A stretch of DNA of 47,587 nt from contig DATJVR010000038.1 in the NCBI GenBank assembly GCA_035501735.1, positions 1 through 47,587 on the forward strand. Reading direction: 5' to 3'. The DNA is from PNAI01 sp035501735 (GTDB taxonomy: Bacteria; Pseudomonadota; Alphaproteobacteria; Rhizobiales; Xanthobacteraceae). The notes beneath the pieces were generated by a model, which made no database searches, was not told the origin of the DNA, and saw only the letters and a list, made by a program, of their open reading frames with translations. This document shows, piece after piece, positions 8,085-17,162 of this stretch (positions within the stretch are counted from its first letter, which is position 1; the number at the start of each line of letters is the position of its first letter). Both the position numbers and the translations under genes were made by a program.

Positions 8085-9176
8085 ATGCGTGCCCTTGTCT
8101 GCGCCATTGCCGTGGCGATCGGCCTGGCCGCGCATCCGGCGTTCGCGCAGGCCGACCGCACCGCGGCAGCATTCTGGAAATCCGTGCAAGCCACCTGCAA
8201 CGCCACCGCGGCGAAGCCGGCAGGCGAGCTTGGCCGGCGCATCGCGCAGACGGCGATCGATGAATTCGGCCTGTTCGATGGCCATCGGATCGATTCCAAC
8301 GGCCGTCTGTTCCGCTTCGGCCTGACCGAGGCGGAGCATAGGGAGGAGGAGGAGGGCGGCGGCCCGCAAGCGACCCTCGGCCACCTCGGCTGGTGGCGGG
8401 TGATGAAATACTGGCGGGCGCTGTACGGCGAGGACACCCTGCACATGCTCGAGGTGCGCGGCTATCGCGACGCTTCAAGCGCGACGCAGGACACGGAGGC
8501 CGCGACGCTCTTGGATGCGAGTGCCGCCCAGATCCTGCACGACGCCGACGGCGTGACGGATCCGGCGGCGCGCGAAATCCTGCGCGAGGCGGCCTTGCGC
8601 GCGGCCATCATCGATACCCCGTGGTCGGCAGCCTTCGTCAGCTACGTGATACGGCAGTCGGGCGTTGCGGCGAACGCGTTCCGGTTCGCCAATGCCCATC
8701 GCGGCTATATCTACGACGCTTTCGCGACAAGCGCGGCCGAGCTGGCGAAACAGCCGGACGAGCGGATCTATCGTGCGTGTCCGCTCACAACCCGGCCGCG
8801 CGCGGGCGATCTGATCTGCGCTGTGCGCGAGCCTGCGCTCGCCGACGCGAGCGACGCGGCGGTGCGCGAGCGCATCCGGACGGAGCTCGGCGGCAGCGCC
8901 GACGCGCGCTCGGTCCGGCGCACCCATTGCGAGGTGGTGGTCTCTATCGATGCGGGAGCGCGCAAGCTGTACACCGTCGGCGGCAACGTCAATCAGGCCG
9001 TCAGCGCCAGGAAGATGAAGCTGCGGGTCGACCTGAAGGTCTCGGCCGTGCAAAAGGGCCATTGCGGCGGCGCCGGCGCCTGGACGTTGGCCCAATCCCC
9101 GATGGAGACGCCGCACGCATCCGTCAAATGCTCGCTCAACGACAAGAAATGGTTCGTATTGCTGCAGTTGAGGTGA
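8085..9176 (+). CDS. DUF2272 domain-containing exported protein
   Basis: A 363-residue protein with a cleavable signal peptide (MRALVCAIAVAIGLAAHPAFAQ). The ATG at 8085 is set by AAGGAGG four bases upstream; an in-frame GTG at 8058 lacks this. The DUF2272 core is recognisable from DTPWSAAFVSYVIRQSGV, the FRFANAHRGYIYDA segment and the later RPRAGDLICAVRE and HCEVVVSI strands, which have the order of a CHAP/NlpC-like fold: W(S)AAFVS, then GDLIC, then the His strand. Where classical CHAP enzymes have the nucleophile cysteine (WCAAFVS), this protein has serine, so catalysis is doubtful. It ends 87 bases before another exported protein that also has a Cys/His pattern; the two may act together at the cell wall. 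Confidence 0.75.
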   Translation: MRALVCAIAVAIGLAAHPAFAQADRTAAAFWKSVQATCNATAAKPAGELGRRIAQTAIDEFGLFDGHRIDSNGRLFRFGLTEAEHREEEEGGGPQATLGHLGWWRVMKYWRALYGEDTLHMLEVRGYRDASSATQDTEAATLLDASAAQILHDADGVTDPAAREILREAALRAAIIDTPWSAAFVSYVIRQSGVAANAFRFANAHRGYIYDAFATSAAELAKQPDERIYRACPLTTRPRAGDLICAVREPALADASDAAVRERIRTELGGSADARSVRRTHCEVVVSIDAGARKLYTVGGNVNQAVSARKMKLRVDLKVSAVQKGHCGGAGAWTLAQSPMETPHASVKCSLNDKKWFVLLQLR

Positions 9177-9263
9177 ACGCCTGGCGATGGAGTTTTGCTA
9201 TAATTCAGCCGAGATTTCGCAATCATGGTTGAGCTGCGATTGAGGGTTGCCCAGGAGGCTCAA

Positions 9264-11219
9264 GTGTCTCGAGCACGCCAGCTTGCTGCCGCTGCCATGA
9301 CGGCATGGCTGTTGATGGCAGGCGCCTGTGTCGTCCTCTTTGGCTCGGCAGCGGACTCGCGGGCCGAAGGTTCCCCCGGCAGTTGCGAAGATGCGACCGA
9401 TCTTGCAATCCTGCCGTCGCCAATCGCGCCATGGAAGGGCGCGCCTTTGCGCGTCATCTTTGTCGCCGAGAAGCCGTTCGAGGGCGAGCTGTCGCTGATC
9501 GCGCCGGACGGGAAGGTCGCGGCCAAATCGCATGAGCGGCACAGCGGGCCGCCGTATTTCTGGTTCGCCGAGATTGCGTCGCCTGCCGCCGGCACATGGC
9601 GCGCGACGCTCACGCGCGCTCGCGCGCCGGCCGGGTGCAGTACGATCACGCGCGACATCGTCGTGCGCGCCGACCCGCCGCCGCGGCCGGGAGCGACGAC
9701 GGCGAGCGTCTGGCCTCTGCGAAATTCGTGGAACCGCGAGACGGAAAACCTGTTCTCGGCGTGGGTCGAGAAGCTTTTCGACGACCCCCTGGATGCGGCG
9801 CCGTCGTGGCCGGCGCTGCATGAAGTGCTGCGCGATCAATCGCGCAATTTCCTGTTCAACCATTTGGGGCTCGGCGAAGACCAGATGGGGATCATCCTCC
9901 GCCCCGACTGCGCCGATCTGCCCTACTTTTTGCGCGCCTATTTCGCGTTCAAGATGGGGCTGCCGTTCGGTTATTCGATCTGCACGCGCGGCGGCGGCGG
10001 CGCGGCGCCCAGGTGCCCGACGTGGTCGAGCATCCAGCATGTCCCGGAAACGAGTCCCTCTCCGCCCGAAGCGGACAACGCGTCCCGCATCTCATTGGAA
10101 ACGCTACGCCAACTCTCCGGGCAGCCGAGCACTTTTCCGGATCAGCGTCACGGGCTCGCCGTGTCGTTCGCTCACTATCTGCCGGACCTCGCCAACGGCG
10201 TCCATTCCGGGTCTGCGCGGACGCTCGCGAGCGACAACAGCACCGATTACTATCCCGTGCCGCTCAAGCGGGAGACGCTGCGTCCGGGCACCGTATACGC
10301 CGATCCCTACGGGCACGTTCTGATGATCGTACGGCGTGTGCCGCAGTCGGACGACGCGGCAGGTATCATACTCGCGGTCGACGGTCAGCCCGACGGGACG
10401 GTCGCGCGCAAGCGCTTCTGGCGCGGTAATTTCCTGTTCGCGCAGGATCCCGCGCTCGGCAGCCCCGGGTTCAAGCGTTTCCGCCCGATCGTGCGCGACA
10501 AGAACGGGGCCTTGCGGCGGCTGACCAACGACGAAATCGCGAAAAATCCGCAGTACGGGGATTTCTCGCTCGAGCAGACGAAGCTCGGGGTCGAAGATTT
10601 TTACGATCGAATGGATGACGTGATGTCGCCTGAGCCGCTCGATCCCGTGCGCGCGATGAAGGAGGCGATCACGTCGCTCGAAGAACAGGTGAAAGTGCGC
10701 GTGACGTCGGTTGAAAACGGACGGAAGTTTCAGAACAGCGGGCGTGGCAATGCCGAGATGCCGGACGGTCCGGCGATCTTCGAAACGGTCGGCCCGTGGG
10801 AAGATTTCTCGACGCCCGCGCGCGATCTGCGCCTGTTGATCGCGATCGACGTGGTGCGCGGGTTTCCCGATCGCGTCGCCCGGCGGCCCGAGCGCTACGC
10901 GATGCCGAAGGATAAGAGCGTCGCGGACGTCAAGGCCGAGTTGGAAAGCGTGCTGGCGTCGGAGCTTCCGGCACGCAAGTTTTCATATACGCGCAGCGAT
11001 GGCTCTGCATGGACGCTGACGCTCAAGGACGTGGCCGACCGCGCGGGGTTGCTTGAGATGGCGTACAACCCGAACGACTGCGTCGAGCTGCGGTGGGGTG
11101 CCTCGGAGAAGACCGAGGAGGCGTCGACATGCAAGCGGTTTGCTCCGGCGGCGCAGCGCGCGAAGATGACGAAATATCGCGCCTGGTTCCACGAACGCCG
11201 CCGGCCGCCGCGCGCTTAG
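9264..11219 (+). CDS. Exported hypothetical protein with a putative Cys/His (NlpC/P60-like) core
   Basis: A 651-residue protein of no family I can name. The GTG at 9264 is chosen over the ATG at 9225 because AGGAGG lies five bases before the GTG and the signal peptide (MTAWLLMAGACVVLFGSAAD segment) then begins near the N-terminus. Residues about 45-140 form a beta-rich Ig-like domain. The middle holds RPDCADLPYFLRAYFAFKMG with Cys216, and later YADPYGHVLMIVRR with His351; a Cys at the start of a helix and a His in a strand are the hallmark of NlpC/P60- or transglutaminase-like peptidases. The C-terminal third is charged and helical. It follows the DUF2272 gene in the same direction. A TATAAT box occurs at 9199-9204, but I see no good -35. 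Confidence 0.65.
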   Translation: MSRARQLAAAAMTAWLLMAGACVVLFGSAADSRAEGSPGSCEDATDLAILPSPIAPWKGAPLRVIFVAEKPFEGELSLIAPDGKVAAKSHERHSGPPYFWFAEIASPAAGTWRATLTRARAPAGCSTITRDIVVRADPPPRPGATTASVWPLRNSWNRETENLFSAWVEKLFDDPLDAAPSWPALHEVLRDQSRNFLFNHLGLGEDQMGIILRPDCADLPYFLRAYFAFKMGLPFGYSICTRGGGGAAPRCPTWSSIQHVPETSPSPPEADNASRISLETLRQLSGQPSTFPDQRHGLAVSFAHYLPDLANGVHSGSARTLASDNSTDYYPVPLKRETLRPGTVYADPYGHVLMIVRRVPQSDDAAGIILAVDGQPDGTVARKRFWRGNFLFAQDPALGSPGFKRFRPIVRDKNGALRRLTNDEIAKNPQYGDFSLEQTKLGVEDFYDRMDDVMSPEPLDPVRAMKEAITSLEEQVKVRVTSVENGRKFQNSGRGNAEMPDGPAIFETVGPWEDFSTPARDLRLLIAIDVVRGFPDRVARRPERYAMPKDKSVADVKAELESVLASELPARKFSYTRSDGSAWTLTLKDVADRAGLLEMAYNPNDCVELRWGASEKTEEASTCKRFAPAAQRAKMTKYRAWFHERRRPPRA

Positions 11220-11239
11220 CGGTCAGCGCCGACGGCGCG

Positions 11240-11716
11240 TCACCGCCAATCGACCTTGGTGATTTCGTAGGCCTTGGCGCCGCCGGGCGTGACCACTTCC
11301 ACCGTGTCGCCCTTCTTCTTGTTGATGAGCGCGCGCGCGAGCGGCGAGGTGATCGAAATCTTTCCCGATTTGGCATCCGCTTCGGGCTCGCCCACGATTT
11401 GCCAGACCTGCTTCTTGTCGGTGTCCTCGTCGATCAGCGTGACGGTCGCGCCGAACTTGATGGTGTCGCCGGAGAGTTTCGACACGTCGATGACTTCCGC
11501 CCGCGCGAGCTTGTCCTCGAGCTCGGCGATGTGCCCCTCGTTGAGCGATTGCTGCTCCTTCGCGGCGTGATACTCCGCGTTCTCGGATAAATCGCCGTGC
11601 GTACGCGCATCGGTGATCTGCTGAATGATGCGCGGCCGCTCGATTTGCTGGCGGTGCTTGAGCTCCTGTTCCAGCACGGCGTAACCCGCGGCTGTCATGG
11701 GAAGCTTTTCCATCAT
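11240..11716 (-). CDS. greA: Transcription elongation factor GreA
   Basis: A 158-residue GreA, which rescues backtracked RNA polymerase by stimulating transcript cleavage through the secondary channel. The N-terminal coiled coil carries the acidic tip DLSENAEY at residues 42-49, and the C-terminal FKBP-like domain ends LARALINKKKGDTVEVVTPG. The start at 11716 (MMEKLPMTA) has GGAGG seven bases upstream; starting at the second Met is possible. It lies 108 bases downstream of carB on the same strand, the usual rhizobial order. Its stop faces the preceding exported-protein gene across 20 bases that form a GC-rich hairpin (GCGGT 11219-11223 with ACCGC 11242-11246), perhaps a shared terminator without a U-tract. 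Confidence 0.95.
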   Translation of the reverse strand: MMEKLPMTAAGYAVLEQELKHRQQIERPRIIQQITDARTHGDLSENAEYHAAKEQQSLNEGHIAELEDKLARAEVIDVSKLSGDTIKFGATVTLIDEDTDKKQVWQIVGEPEADAKSGKISITSPLARALINKKKGDTVEVVTPGGAKAYEITKVDWR

Positions 11717-11824
11717 TGTCGTTCCTCCACGCATTAGACAAAAATTCAGATCGCGGGCCGAACGCCTCGGGCCCGCAATCGGAACTCTGTCCCACTCAAA
11801 CCGTCGACTGTGACCGGCCCGACG

Positions 11825-14800
11825 CTAGTTTTGGCCGAAATAACTTTGCAGCGCCCGGACCTCGAGATCGCCTCCAAGATAGGCTTTGATGCCCTGCGCC
11901 GCCGCAACGGCACCCGAAAGAGTGGTGTAGTACGGCACTTTATGCAAGAGGGCAGCACGGCGCAGGGACCGACTGTCGGCCAGCGCCTGGGCCCCCTCGG
12001 TGGTGTTGAAAACCAGCTGAACCTGGCCGTTTTTGATGGCATCGACGATATGGGGGCGACCCTCGAGCTGCTTGTTGATTTTGGCCGCCGGAATGTTGTT
12101 TTCGGCCAGAAAACGCTGGGTCCCGGAGGTGGCGATGACCTTAAAATGCAGCTCATGCAGCAGCCGCACCGCTTCCAGAATCCTCGGCTTGTCCACATCG
12201 CGCACCGAGACGAACAGGGTGCCCTCCCGCGGCAGCCGCGAGCCGCCCCCGATCTGGCTCTTGGCGAAGGCAACGGCGAAGGACTTGTCGATCCCCATCA
12301 CCTCGCCGGTGGATTTCATCTCCGGCCCGAGCACGGTATCGACCCCTGGAAAACGGGCGAACGGAAACACCGCCTCCTTGACCCCGATATGGCCGGGCCG
12401 TCCGGGCTTGAGGTTGAAGCTCTTGAGCGTCTCCCCGGCCATGATCCGCGCGGCGATCTTCGCCACCGGCAATCCGATCACCTTGGCGACGAACGGCACC
12501 GTGCGCGAGGCGCGCGGGTTGACCTCAAGCACGTAAATGTCGTTGTCCTTGATGGCATATTGCACGTTCATCAGCCCGCCCACGTTGAGCGCGAGCGCAA
12601 GCGAACGCGTTTGCCGCCCGAGCTCGGAGATCGTCTCGCTGTTGAGCGAATGCGGCGGCAGCGAACAGGCAGAGTCTCCCGAGTGAATTCCGGCTTCTTC
12701 GATATGCTCCATGATGCCGGCGATATAGGTGTCCTTGCCGTCGCACAGGCAATCCACGTCCACTTCCGTCGCGTCGGAGAGATAGCGGTCGATCAACAGC
12801 GGCCGCTTGTCGGAGACCGCGAGCTCGGAGGGCCGGTCGAGATCGGCGGCAAGCCGGGCGAGATAGCGGTCGAGCTGGCCGGTCTCGTGCACGATCTCCA
12901 TGGCGCGGCCACCGAGCACATACGAGGGCCGGATCACGATCGGGAAGCTGATTTTCTCGGCGATCTTGCGCGCCTCCGCCGGGCTGCGCGCGATGCCGCT
13001 GTCCGGCTGCTTTAGCCCGAGCTTGCGGATCAGCTTGTTGAAGCGGTCACGGTCCTCGGCAAGATCGATGGCGTCCGGCGAGGTGCCGAGGATCGGCACC
13101 TTCGCCCGCTCCAGCGGGTCGGCGAGTTTGAGCGGCGTTTGGCCGCCGAATTGCACGATGACGCCGTGCAGCATCCCGTTGGCGCGTTCCATAGCGATGA
13201 TTTCGATCACGTCTTCGGCGGTGAGCGGCTCGAAATAAAGCCGGTCCGAAGTGTCGTAATCGGTCGACACCGTCTCCGGATTGCAATTGACCATGATGGT
13301 CTCGAAGCCCGCCTCTTTCAGCGCGAAGGCGGCATGGCAGCAGCAGTAGTCGAACTCGATGCCTTGCCCGATGCGGTTCGGCCCGCCGCCCAGGATCACG
13401 ACTTTTTTCCGGTTCGACGGTTTGGCCTCGCTCGCCGACGCGCCCGCGAATGGCGGCTCGTAGGTCGAATACATGTACGCCGTGGGCGATGCGAATTCGG
13501 CCGCGCAGGTATCGATGCGCTTGAAGACCGGCCGCACCTCGAGCGCGTGCCGTTTCCTGGTCACCGTTTCCTCGGACAGGCCGGTGAGCTTGCCGAGCCG
13601 CGCATCCGAAAATCCCATGGCTTTGAGCCGGCGGAACGTCGCCGCGCTCGGCGGCAGGCCCTTGCAGCGGATATCGGCTTCCATGTCGATCACTTCGCGC
13701 ACTTGCGCCAGGAACCACGGGTCGATCTTGCAGGCCGCGTGGATGTCGGCGTCGCTGAACCCGAGTCGCATCGCCTGCGCCACTTTCAGGATTCCGTCCG
13801 GCGAGGGCGTGCTGAGCGCCGCGCGGATCGCGTTCTTGTCGTCGCCGTGGCCGAGCCCCTCGATGGCGATTTCGTCGAGACCGGTCAGCCCGGTCTCGAG
13901 CGAGCGCAGCGCCTTTTGCAGGCTTTCCTGGAACGTGCGCCCGATCGCCATGGCTTCGCCCACCGATTTCATCGATGTGGTCAGCACCGGCTCGGCGCCG
14001 GGGAATTTCTCGAACGCAAAGCGCGGAATTTTCGTCACCACGTAGTCGATGGTTGGCTCGAACGAGGCCGGCGTGGCGCCGCCGGTGATGTCGTTGGCAA
14101 TTTCGTCGAGCGTGTATCCGACCGCGAGCTTGGCCGCGACTTTCGCGATCGGAAAACCGGTCGCCTTCGAGGCCAGCGCCGAGGAGCGCGACACCCGCGG
14201 ATTCATCTCGATCACCACCAGCCGTCCGTCGGCCGGGTTGATGGCGAACTGCACGTTCGAGCCGCCGGTCTCCACCCCGATCTCGCGCAAGACCGCGATC
14301 GAGGCGTCGCGCATGATCTGATATTCCTTGTCGGTCAGCGTGAGCGCCGGCGCAATCGTGATGGAATCCCCGGTATGGACGCCCATCGGGTCGAGATTTT
14401 CGATCGAGCAGATGATGATGCAATTGTCGCGCTTGTCGCGCACCACCTCCATCTCGAATTCCTTCCAACCCAGCACCGACTCTTCGATCAGCACTTCGCT
14501 GGTCGGAGAGGCATCGATCCCGCGTTCGACGATGTCGATGAACTCCGCCTTGTTGTAGGCGATGCCGCCGCCCGTGCCGCCCAAGGTGAATGAAGGCCGA
14601 ATCACGGCCGGCAGTCCGATGTCGTCGAACACTTCCAGCGCCTGCACCAGCGTCTTGATTTGATGCGAGCGCGGCGTCTCGAGTCCGATCCGCGTCATGG
14701 CCTCGCGGAAGAGTTTTCGGTCCTCGGCCTTGTCGATGGCGTCGGCCGTGGCGCCGATCATCTTCACGTTAAACCGGTCCAGCACCCCCATGCGGCGCAG

Positions 14801-15103
14801 CGAAAGCGCGGTGTTCAGCGCGGTCTGCCCCCCCATAGTCGGAAGCAATGCGTCCGGCCGCTCCTTTTCGATGATTTTCGCCACGATCTCCGGCGTGATC
14901 GGCTCGACATAAGTGGCATCCGCAAGTTCCGGGTCCGTCATGATCGTGGCCGGATTGGAATTGACCAGCACGACGCGGTAACCCTCGGCCTTGAGCGCCT
15001 TGCAGGCTTGCGTGCCCGAATAGTCGAATTCGCAGGCTTGCCCGATGACGATCGGGCCGGCACCGATGATCAAGATCGAGGCTATGTCGGTGCGTTTGGG
15101 CAT
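11825..15103 (-). CDS. carB: Carbamoyl-phosphate synthase large subunit
   Basis: A 1092-residue, full-length large subunit. It makes carbamoyl phosphate from ammonia (supplied by CarA), bicarbonate and two ATP, for arginine and pyrimidine synthesis. The N-terminal half starts MPKRTDIASILIIGAGPIVI and holds the first ATP-grasp unit; the second unit starts at VVILGGGPNRIGQGIEFDYC; the C-terminal MGS-like allosteric domain runs from about residue 950 (TLFVSVRDVDKPRILEAVRL) to the end. The ATG at 15103 is preferred to an upstream ATG at 15124. Directly before its ribosome binding site lies a GC-rich hairpin with a run of seven U on the transcript (see 15122-15150). carA is separate, 2.7 kb upstream on the same strand. 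Confidence 0.97.
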   Translation of the reverse strand: MPKRTDIASILIIGAGPIVIGQACEFDYSGTQACKALKAEGYRVVLVNSNPATIMTDPELADATYVEPITPEIVAKIIEKERPDALLPTMGGQTALNTALSLRRMGVLDRFNVKMIGATADAIDKAEDRKLFREAMTRIGLETPRSHQIKTLVQALEVFDDIGLPAVIRPSFTLGGTGGGIAYNKAEFIDIVERGIDASPTSEVLIEESVLGWKEFEMEVVRDKRDNCIIICSIENLDPMGVHTGDSITIAPALTLTDKEYQIMRDASIAVLREIGVETGGSNVQFAINPADGRLVVIEMNPRVSRSSALASKATGFPIAKVAAKLAVGYTLDEIANDITGGATPASFEPTIDYVVTKIPRFAFEKFPGAEPVLTTSMKSVGEAMAIGRTFQESLQKALRSLETGLTGLDEIAIEGLGHGDDKNAIRAALSTPSPDGILKVAQAMRLGFSDADIHAACKIDPWFLAQVREVIDMEADIRCKGLPPSAATFRRLKAMGFSDARLGKLTGLSEETVTRKRHALEVRPVFKRIDTCAAEFASPTAYMYSTYEPPFAGASASEAKPSNRKKVVILGGGPNRIGQGIEFDYCCCHAAFALKEAGFETIMVNCNPETVSTDYDTSDRLYFEPLTAEDVIEIIAMERANGMLHGVIVQFGGQTPLKLADPLERAKVPILGTSPDAIDLAEDRDRFNKLIRKLGLKQPDSGIARSPAEARKIAEKISFPIVIRPSYVLGGRAMEIVHETGQLDRYLARLAADLDRPSELAVSDKRPLLIDRYLSDATEVDVDCLCDGKDTYIAGIMEHIEEAGIHSGDSACSLPPHSLNSETISELGRQTRSLALALNVGGLMNVQYAIKDNDIYVLEVNPRASRTVPFVAKVIGLPVAKIAARIMAGETLKSFNLKPGRPGHIGVKEAVFPFARFPGVDTVLGPEMKSTGEVMGIDKSFAVAFAKSQIGGGSRLPREGTLFVSVRDVDKPRILEAVRLLHELHFKVIATSGTQRFLAENNIPAAKINKQLEGRPHIVDAIKNGQVQLVFNTTEGAQALADSRSLRRAALLHKVPYYTTLSGAVAAAQGIKAYLGGDLEVRALQSYFGQN

Positions 15104-15507
15104 TGAGCTCCCGGCTGGACACAAAAAAAGGGCGCGCCTCGCGCGCGTCCCCCAAACCCCGGCGCAGGGGGCTTTTCAGGCCCCGCGCGTGGGCTGCTTA
15201 GACCAGAATCGCCCTGAAGAAAAGGCCACTTAGCGGGCGATCCCGGCTGATTCTGGCCGGCCGCTCTGGTTTTCATGTGACGGATCATTAACGGTGCGCG
15301 CACGAAAATAGGATTTCCTCTGTTACTTTTTCCAACAGATTTCGGTTCACAACGCCGTGCGTCCCGTTGCCGGGCCTTCCGCCGCAATCGGAAATGGCGC
15401 TACGATACCTCCACTGCACGAAGAACGTGCCGGACAGGTTGGCATCTAGCCTGCTCACGTCAGGTGTGTTCCAGGGCATGTATCAACGCGTGTGATGGAG
15501 CCACATC
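15104..15507. other. Intergenic region between carB and the phasin gene
   Basis: A 404-base divergent space. Its left part holds the carB leader with two hairpins and the U-tract described at 15122-15150. The right part is AT-richer around 15300-15345 and must carry the phasin promoter. I find no convincing -35/-10 pair and no ORF I trust; a possible 68-codon minus-strand frame starting near 15285 runs through the hairpins into carB and has no family resemblance. Confidence 0.5.
15122..15150 (-). promoter_or_regulatory. Terminator-like hairpin in the carB leader (possible attenuator)
   Basis: On the minus strand a stem of GGACGCGC with GCGCGCCC (plus-strand arms 15143-15150 and 15130-15137, one C-A mismatch) is followed at once by seven T (15123-15129). 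It ends about 19 bases before the carB ATG. A second hairpin (GGGGC/GCCCC around 15167-15184) precedes it. No gene on the minus strand lies upstream within 650 bases that would need this terminator, so it may act on carB transcription itself. Confidence 0.5.
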
Positions 15508-15897
15508 ATGGCATATCAAATTGGAAGCAACCAAGAATCGCGTGACGCACCGCCGTTCATGAACTTTGTTCCCACGGAAATTGCCGAAATCGGAAAGAAG
15601 CGGCTCGAAGTGATGGTGGAAATGCAGAAAGAGCTTCTCGCCACCATTGAAGAAATCAACCAGGCATGGTTTTCGCGCGCCAAGTCGGAAGCGACGATTG
15701 CCTCCGAATTGGTGAGCAAGCTGACCTCCGCGCGTTCCGTTCCGGAAACCACCACGGCTTACCAGGAATGCATGGGCAAGCATTTGGACATGTTCGCCGA
15801 GGACAGCCGCAGGCTCTTGGCCGACAGCCAGAAGTTCTTTCAGCTCGGCACCCGTTTTTTCATGAACGGCTCAACGACCAACGGTTCCGGCACCTGA
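15508..15897 (+). CDS. Phasin family protein
   Basis: A 129-residue small helical protein of the phasin type, which in this group coats polyhydroxyalkanoate granules or, in some species, has unrelated cytoplasmic roles. The core reads FVPTEIAEIGKKRLEVMVEM then LLATIEEINQAWFSRAKSEA and continues as amphipathic helix to LDMFAEDSRRLLADSQKFF, typical of PF09361-like phasins. The start at 15508 follows GGAG at about 12 bases. No PHA synthase or depolymerase is adjacent. A second gene in the same direction follows after 190 bases. Confidence 0.75.
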   Translation: MAYQIGSNQESRDAPPFMNFVPTEIAEIGKKRLEVMVEMQKELLATIEEINQAWFSRAKSEATIASELVSKLTSARSVPETTTAYQECMGKHLDMFAEDSRRLLADSQKFFQLGTRFFMNGSTTNGSGT

Positions 15898-16087
15898 TAG
15901 GCGCTGCGCAGTCGGCGAAGAGTATCGGTGACTTCTTAAGTGCGAGTTCGCGCACAATGTACGTGACGTCGAACCGTCAATGAATTGTCGTTCAAAGCGT
16001 GTTGCAACAACCGCGTTACCAAAGCGTAGGACATAAAACGGTTAGAGAAGAGGCGTAAGAAACAAAAAATGCGTAGGGAGAACGTCC

Positions 16088-16279
16088 ATGGAAATCCTCA
16101 TGCAAACGCAGGAGCCCCCTGACGTTTCGGCGGAGCAGCGCGCGTCCAACGAAATCATAAAGCTGATCCGCAAACTGCGCTGGATCGGCATGGAAGGCGA
16201 GGCCGAACGGCTGCAGATCGCGCTCGCCGAAACATCGCGGCTCAACAGCGTCATCGACGAGCCGCGGGAGACCGACTAG
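16088..16279 (+). CDS. Small hypothetical protein, 63 residues
   Basis: A short acidic, helical cytoplasmic protein with no signal or membrane segment. TAGGGAGAA lies eight bases before the ATG, a good ribosome binding site, and codon use is that of the neighbours. The central part NEIIKLIRKLRWIGMEGEAE is amphipathic helix. It is downstream of the phasin gene and convergent with the methyltransferase gene. Similar short proteins occur in Bradyrhizobium relatives, but I cannot assign a function. Confidence 0.6.
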   Translation: MEILMQTQEPPDVSAEQRASNEIIKLIRKLRWIGMEGEAERLQIALAETSRLNSVIDEPRETD

Positions 16280-16321
16280 CGCGGGTCAAATCGGCGTTGA
16301 GAGCGCCGAGGGCGGCCAGCA

Positions 16322-17011
16322 TCAGGCAAGCCGCACCACATACGTCACGCGCGCCTGGTTGTGCCCGATATTGCTATGCGCGATGCGGCCCCAGAAGCCG
16401 GCGTGGGTCAGCTTTTCGAGCATGTCCTCCTTGCTGTAACGGGTGAGTCCGAGCTCCGAGCGCAAATCCCAGTAGTTGGAGAGCACCGTCCGTACGAGCC
16501 CAAACAGCGCCGCGAAGAAGAAGCGATTTCCCCCGGCGAGCCTCAAGAGCGCCCTCGCGTCCGTCGCCGCCGATACGTCCGGCGGGATGATATCGCCGAG
16601 CACCAGATGACCGTCCGGCTTCAGCAGGCGATGGAACAGGGCGAGCAGCGTGCCGAGGTCCTCCCGCGTCAGATACTGCGCGACCGAATGCATGACGATC
16701 AGGTCGAACGTCCCATTGGGCAGCGCCGCGATCTCCTCCGGCGCTGACACCAAGATCTTTGCATCACCCGCGAAGCGTTCGGTCAACGTGGCGCGCAGTT
16801 TCGGTGCCGCTTCGCAGAGATAGAGCCGGCTCGCGATCTCCGCCGGTATATTCGCGTGCAAGGCGTCTCCGCAGCCGTAATCCAGCACGACGCCCCCCTT
16901 GGGCACGTAGCGCGCTATATCCTCGGCAATAAGGAGATAATGCACATCGCGATGCCGGGCGTTGACATAGATCGAGTGTGCGGAATCCCAGAAGGCGATC
17001 CAGTCGCCCAT
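16322..17011 (-). CDS. Class I SAM-dependent methyltransferase
   Basis: A 229-residue methyltransferase. The SAM-binding motif I is VVLDYGCGDALH at residues 41-52, followed by an acidic loop (LYLCEAAP), motif DLIVMHSVAQYL and the post-motif HLVLGDIIPPD. The start at 17011 (MGDWIAFWDSAHSIYVNARH) is preferred to a longer frame from 17203 because the extra 64 residues look like random GC-rich translation. A ribosome binding site is weak (CAGGCAGAG). A tail of helices from about residue 150 resembles methyltransferases acting on small molecules or lipids. The substrate is unknown. Upstream on the same strand is a cupin gene. Confidence 0.8.
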   Translation of the reverse strand: MGDWIAFWDSAHSIYVNARHRDVHYLLIAEDIARYVPKGGVVLDYGCGDALHANIPAEIASRLYLCEAAPKLRATLTERFAGDAKILVSAPEEIAALPNGTFDLIVMHSVAQYLTREDLGTLLALFHRLLKPDGHLVLGDIIPPDVSAATDARALLRLAGGNRFFFAALFGLVRTVLSNYWDLRSELGLTRYSKEDMLEKLTHAGFWGRIAHSNIGHNQARVTYVVRLA

Positions 17012-17162
17012 TTGTCGTCTCTGCCTGCTCTTCCCCGTCGGGGGAGTTAATGCGAGGGCCTGAGCCAAGCCGTAGCCGCGGAGCCCGGATGCCCTGTGTG
17101 GCGCTGCCCATCCTGCGCTGCGCAGGGCGTACCACAAGAGCGTGCGGTCATATTGCTGTGGA

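Noticed and set aside
6326..8263. A 645-codon rightward frame over trxB and lrp
   Set aside because: It covers the complement of trxB and a wrong frame of lrp; both genes are certain.
13139..14593. A 484-codon frame opposite carB
   Set aside because: A shadow of carB with arginine- and aspartate-rich composition and no start signals.
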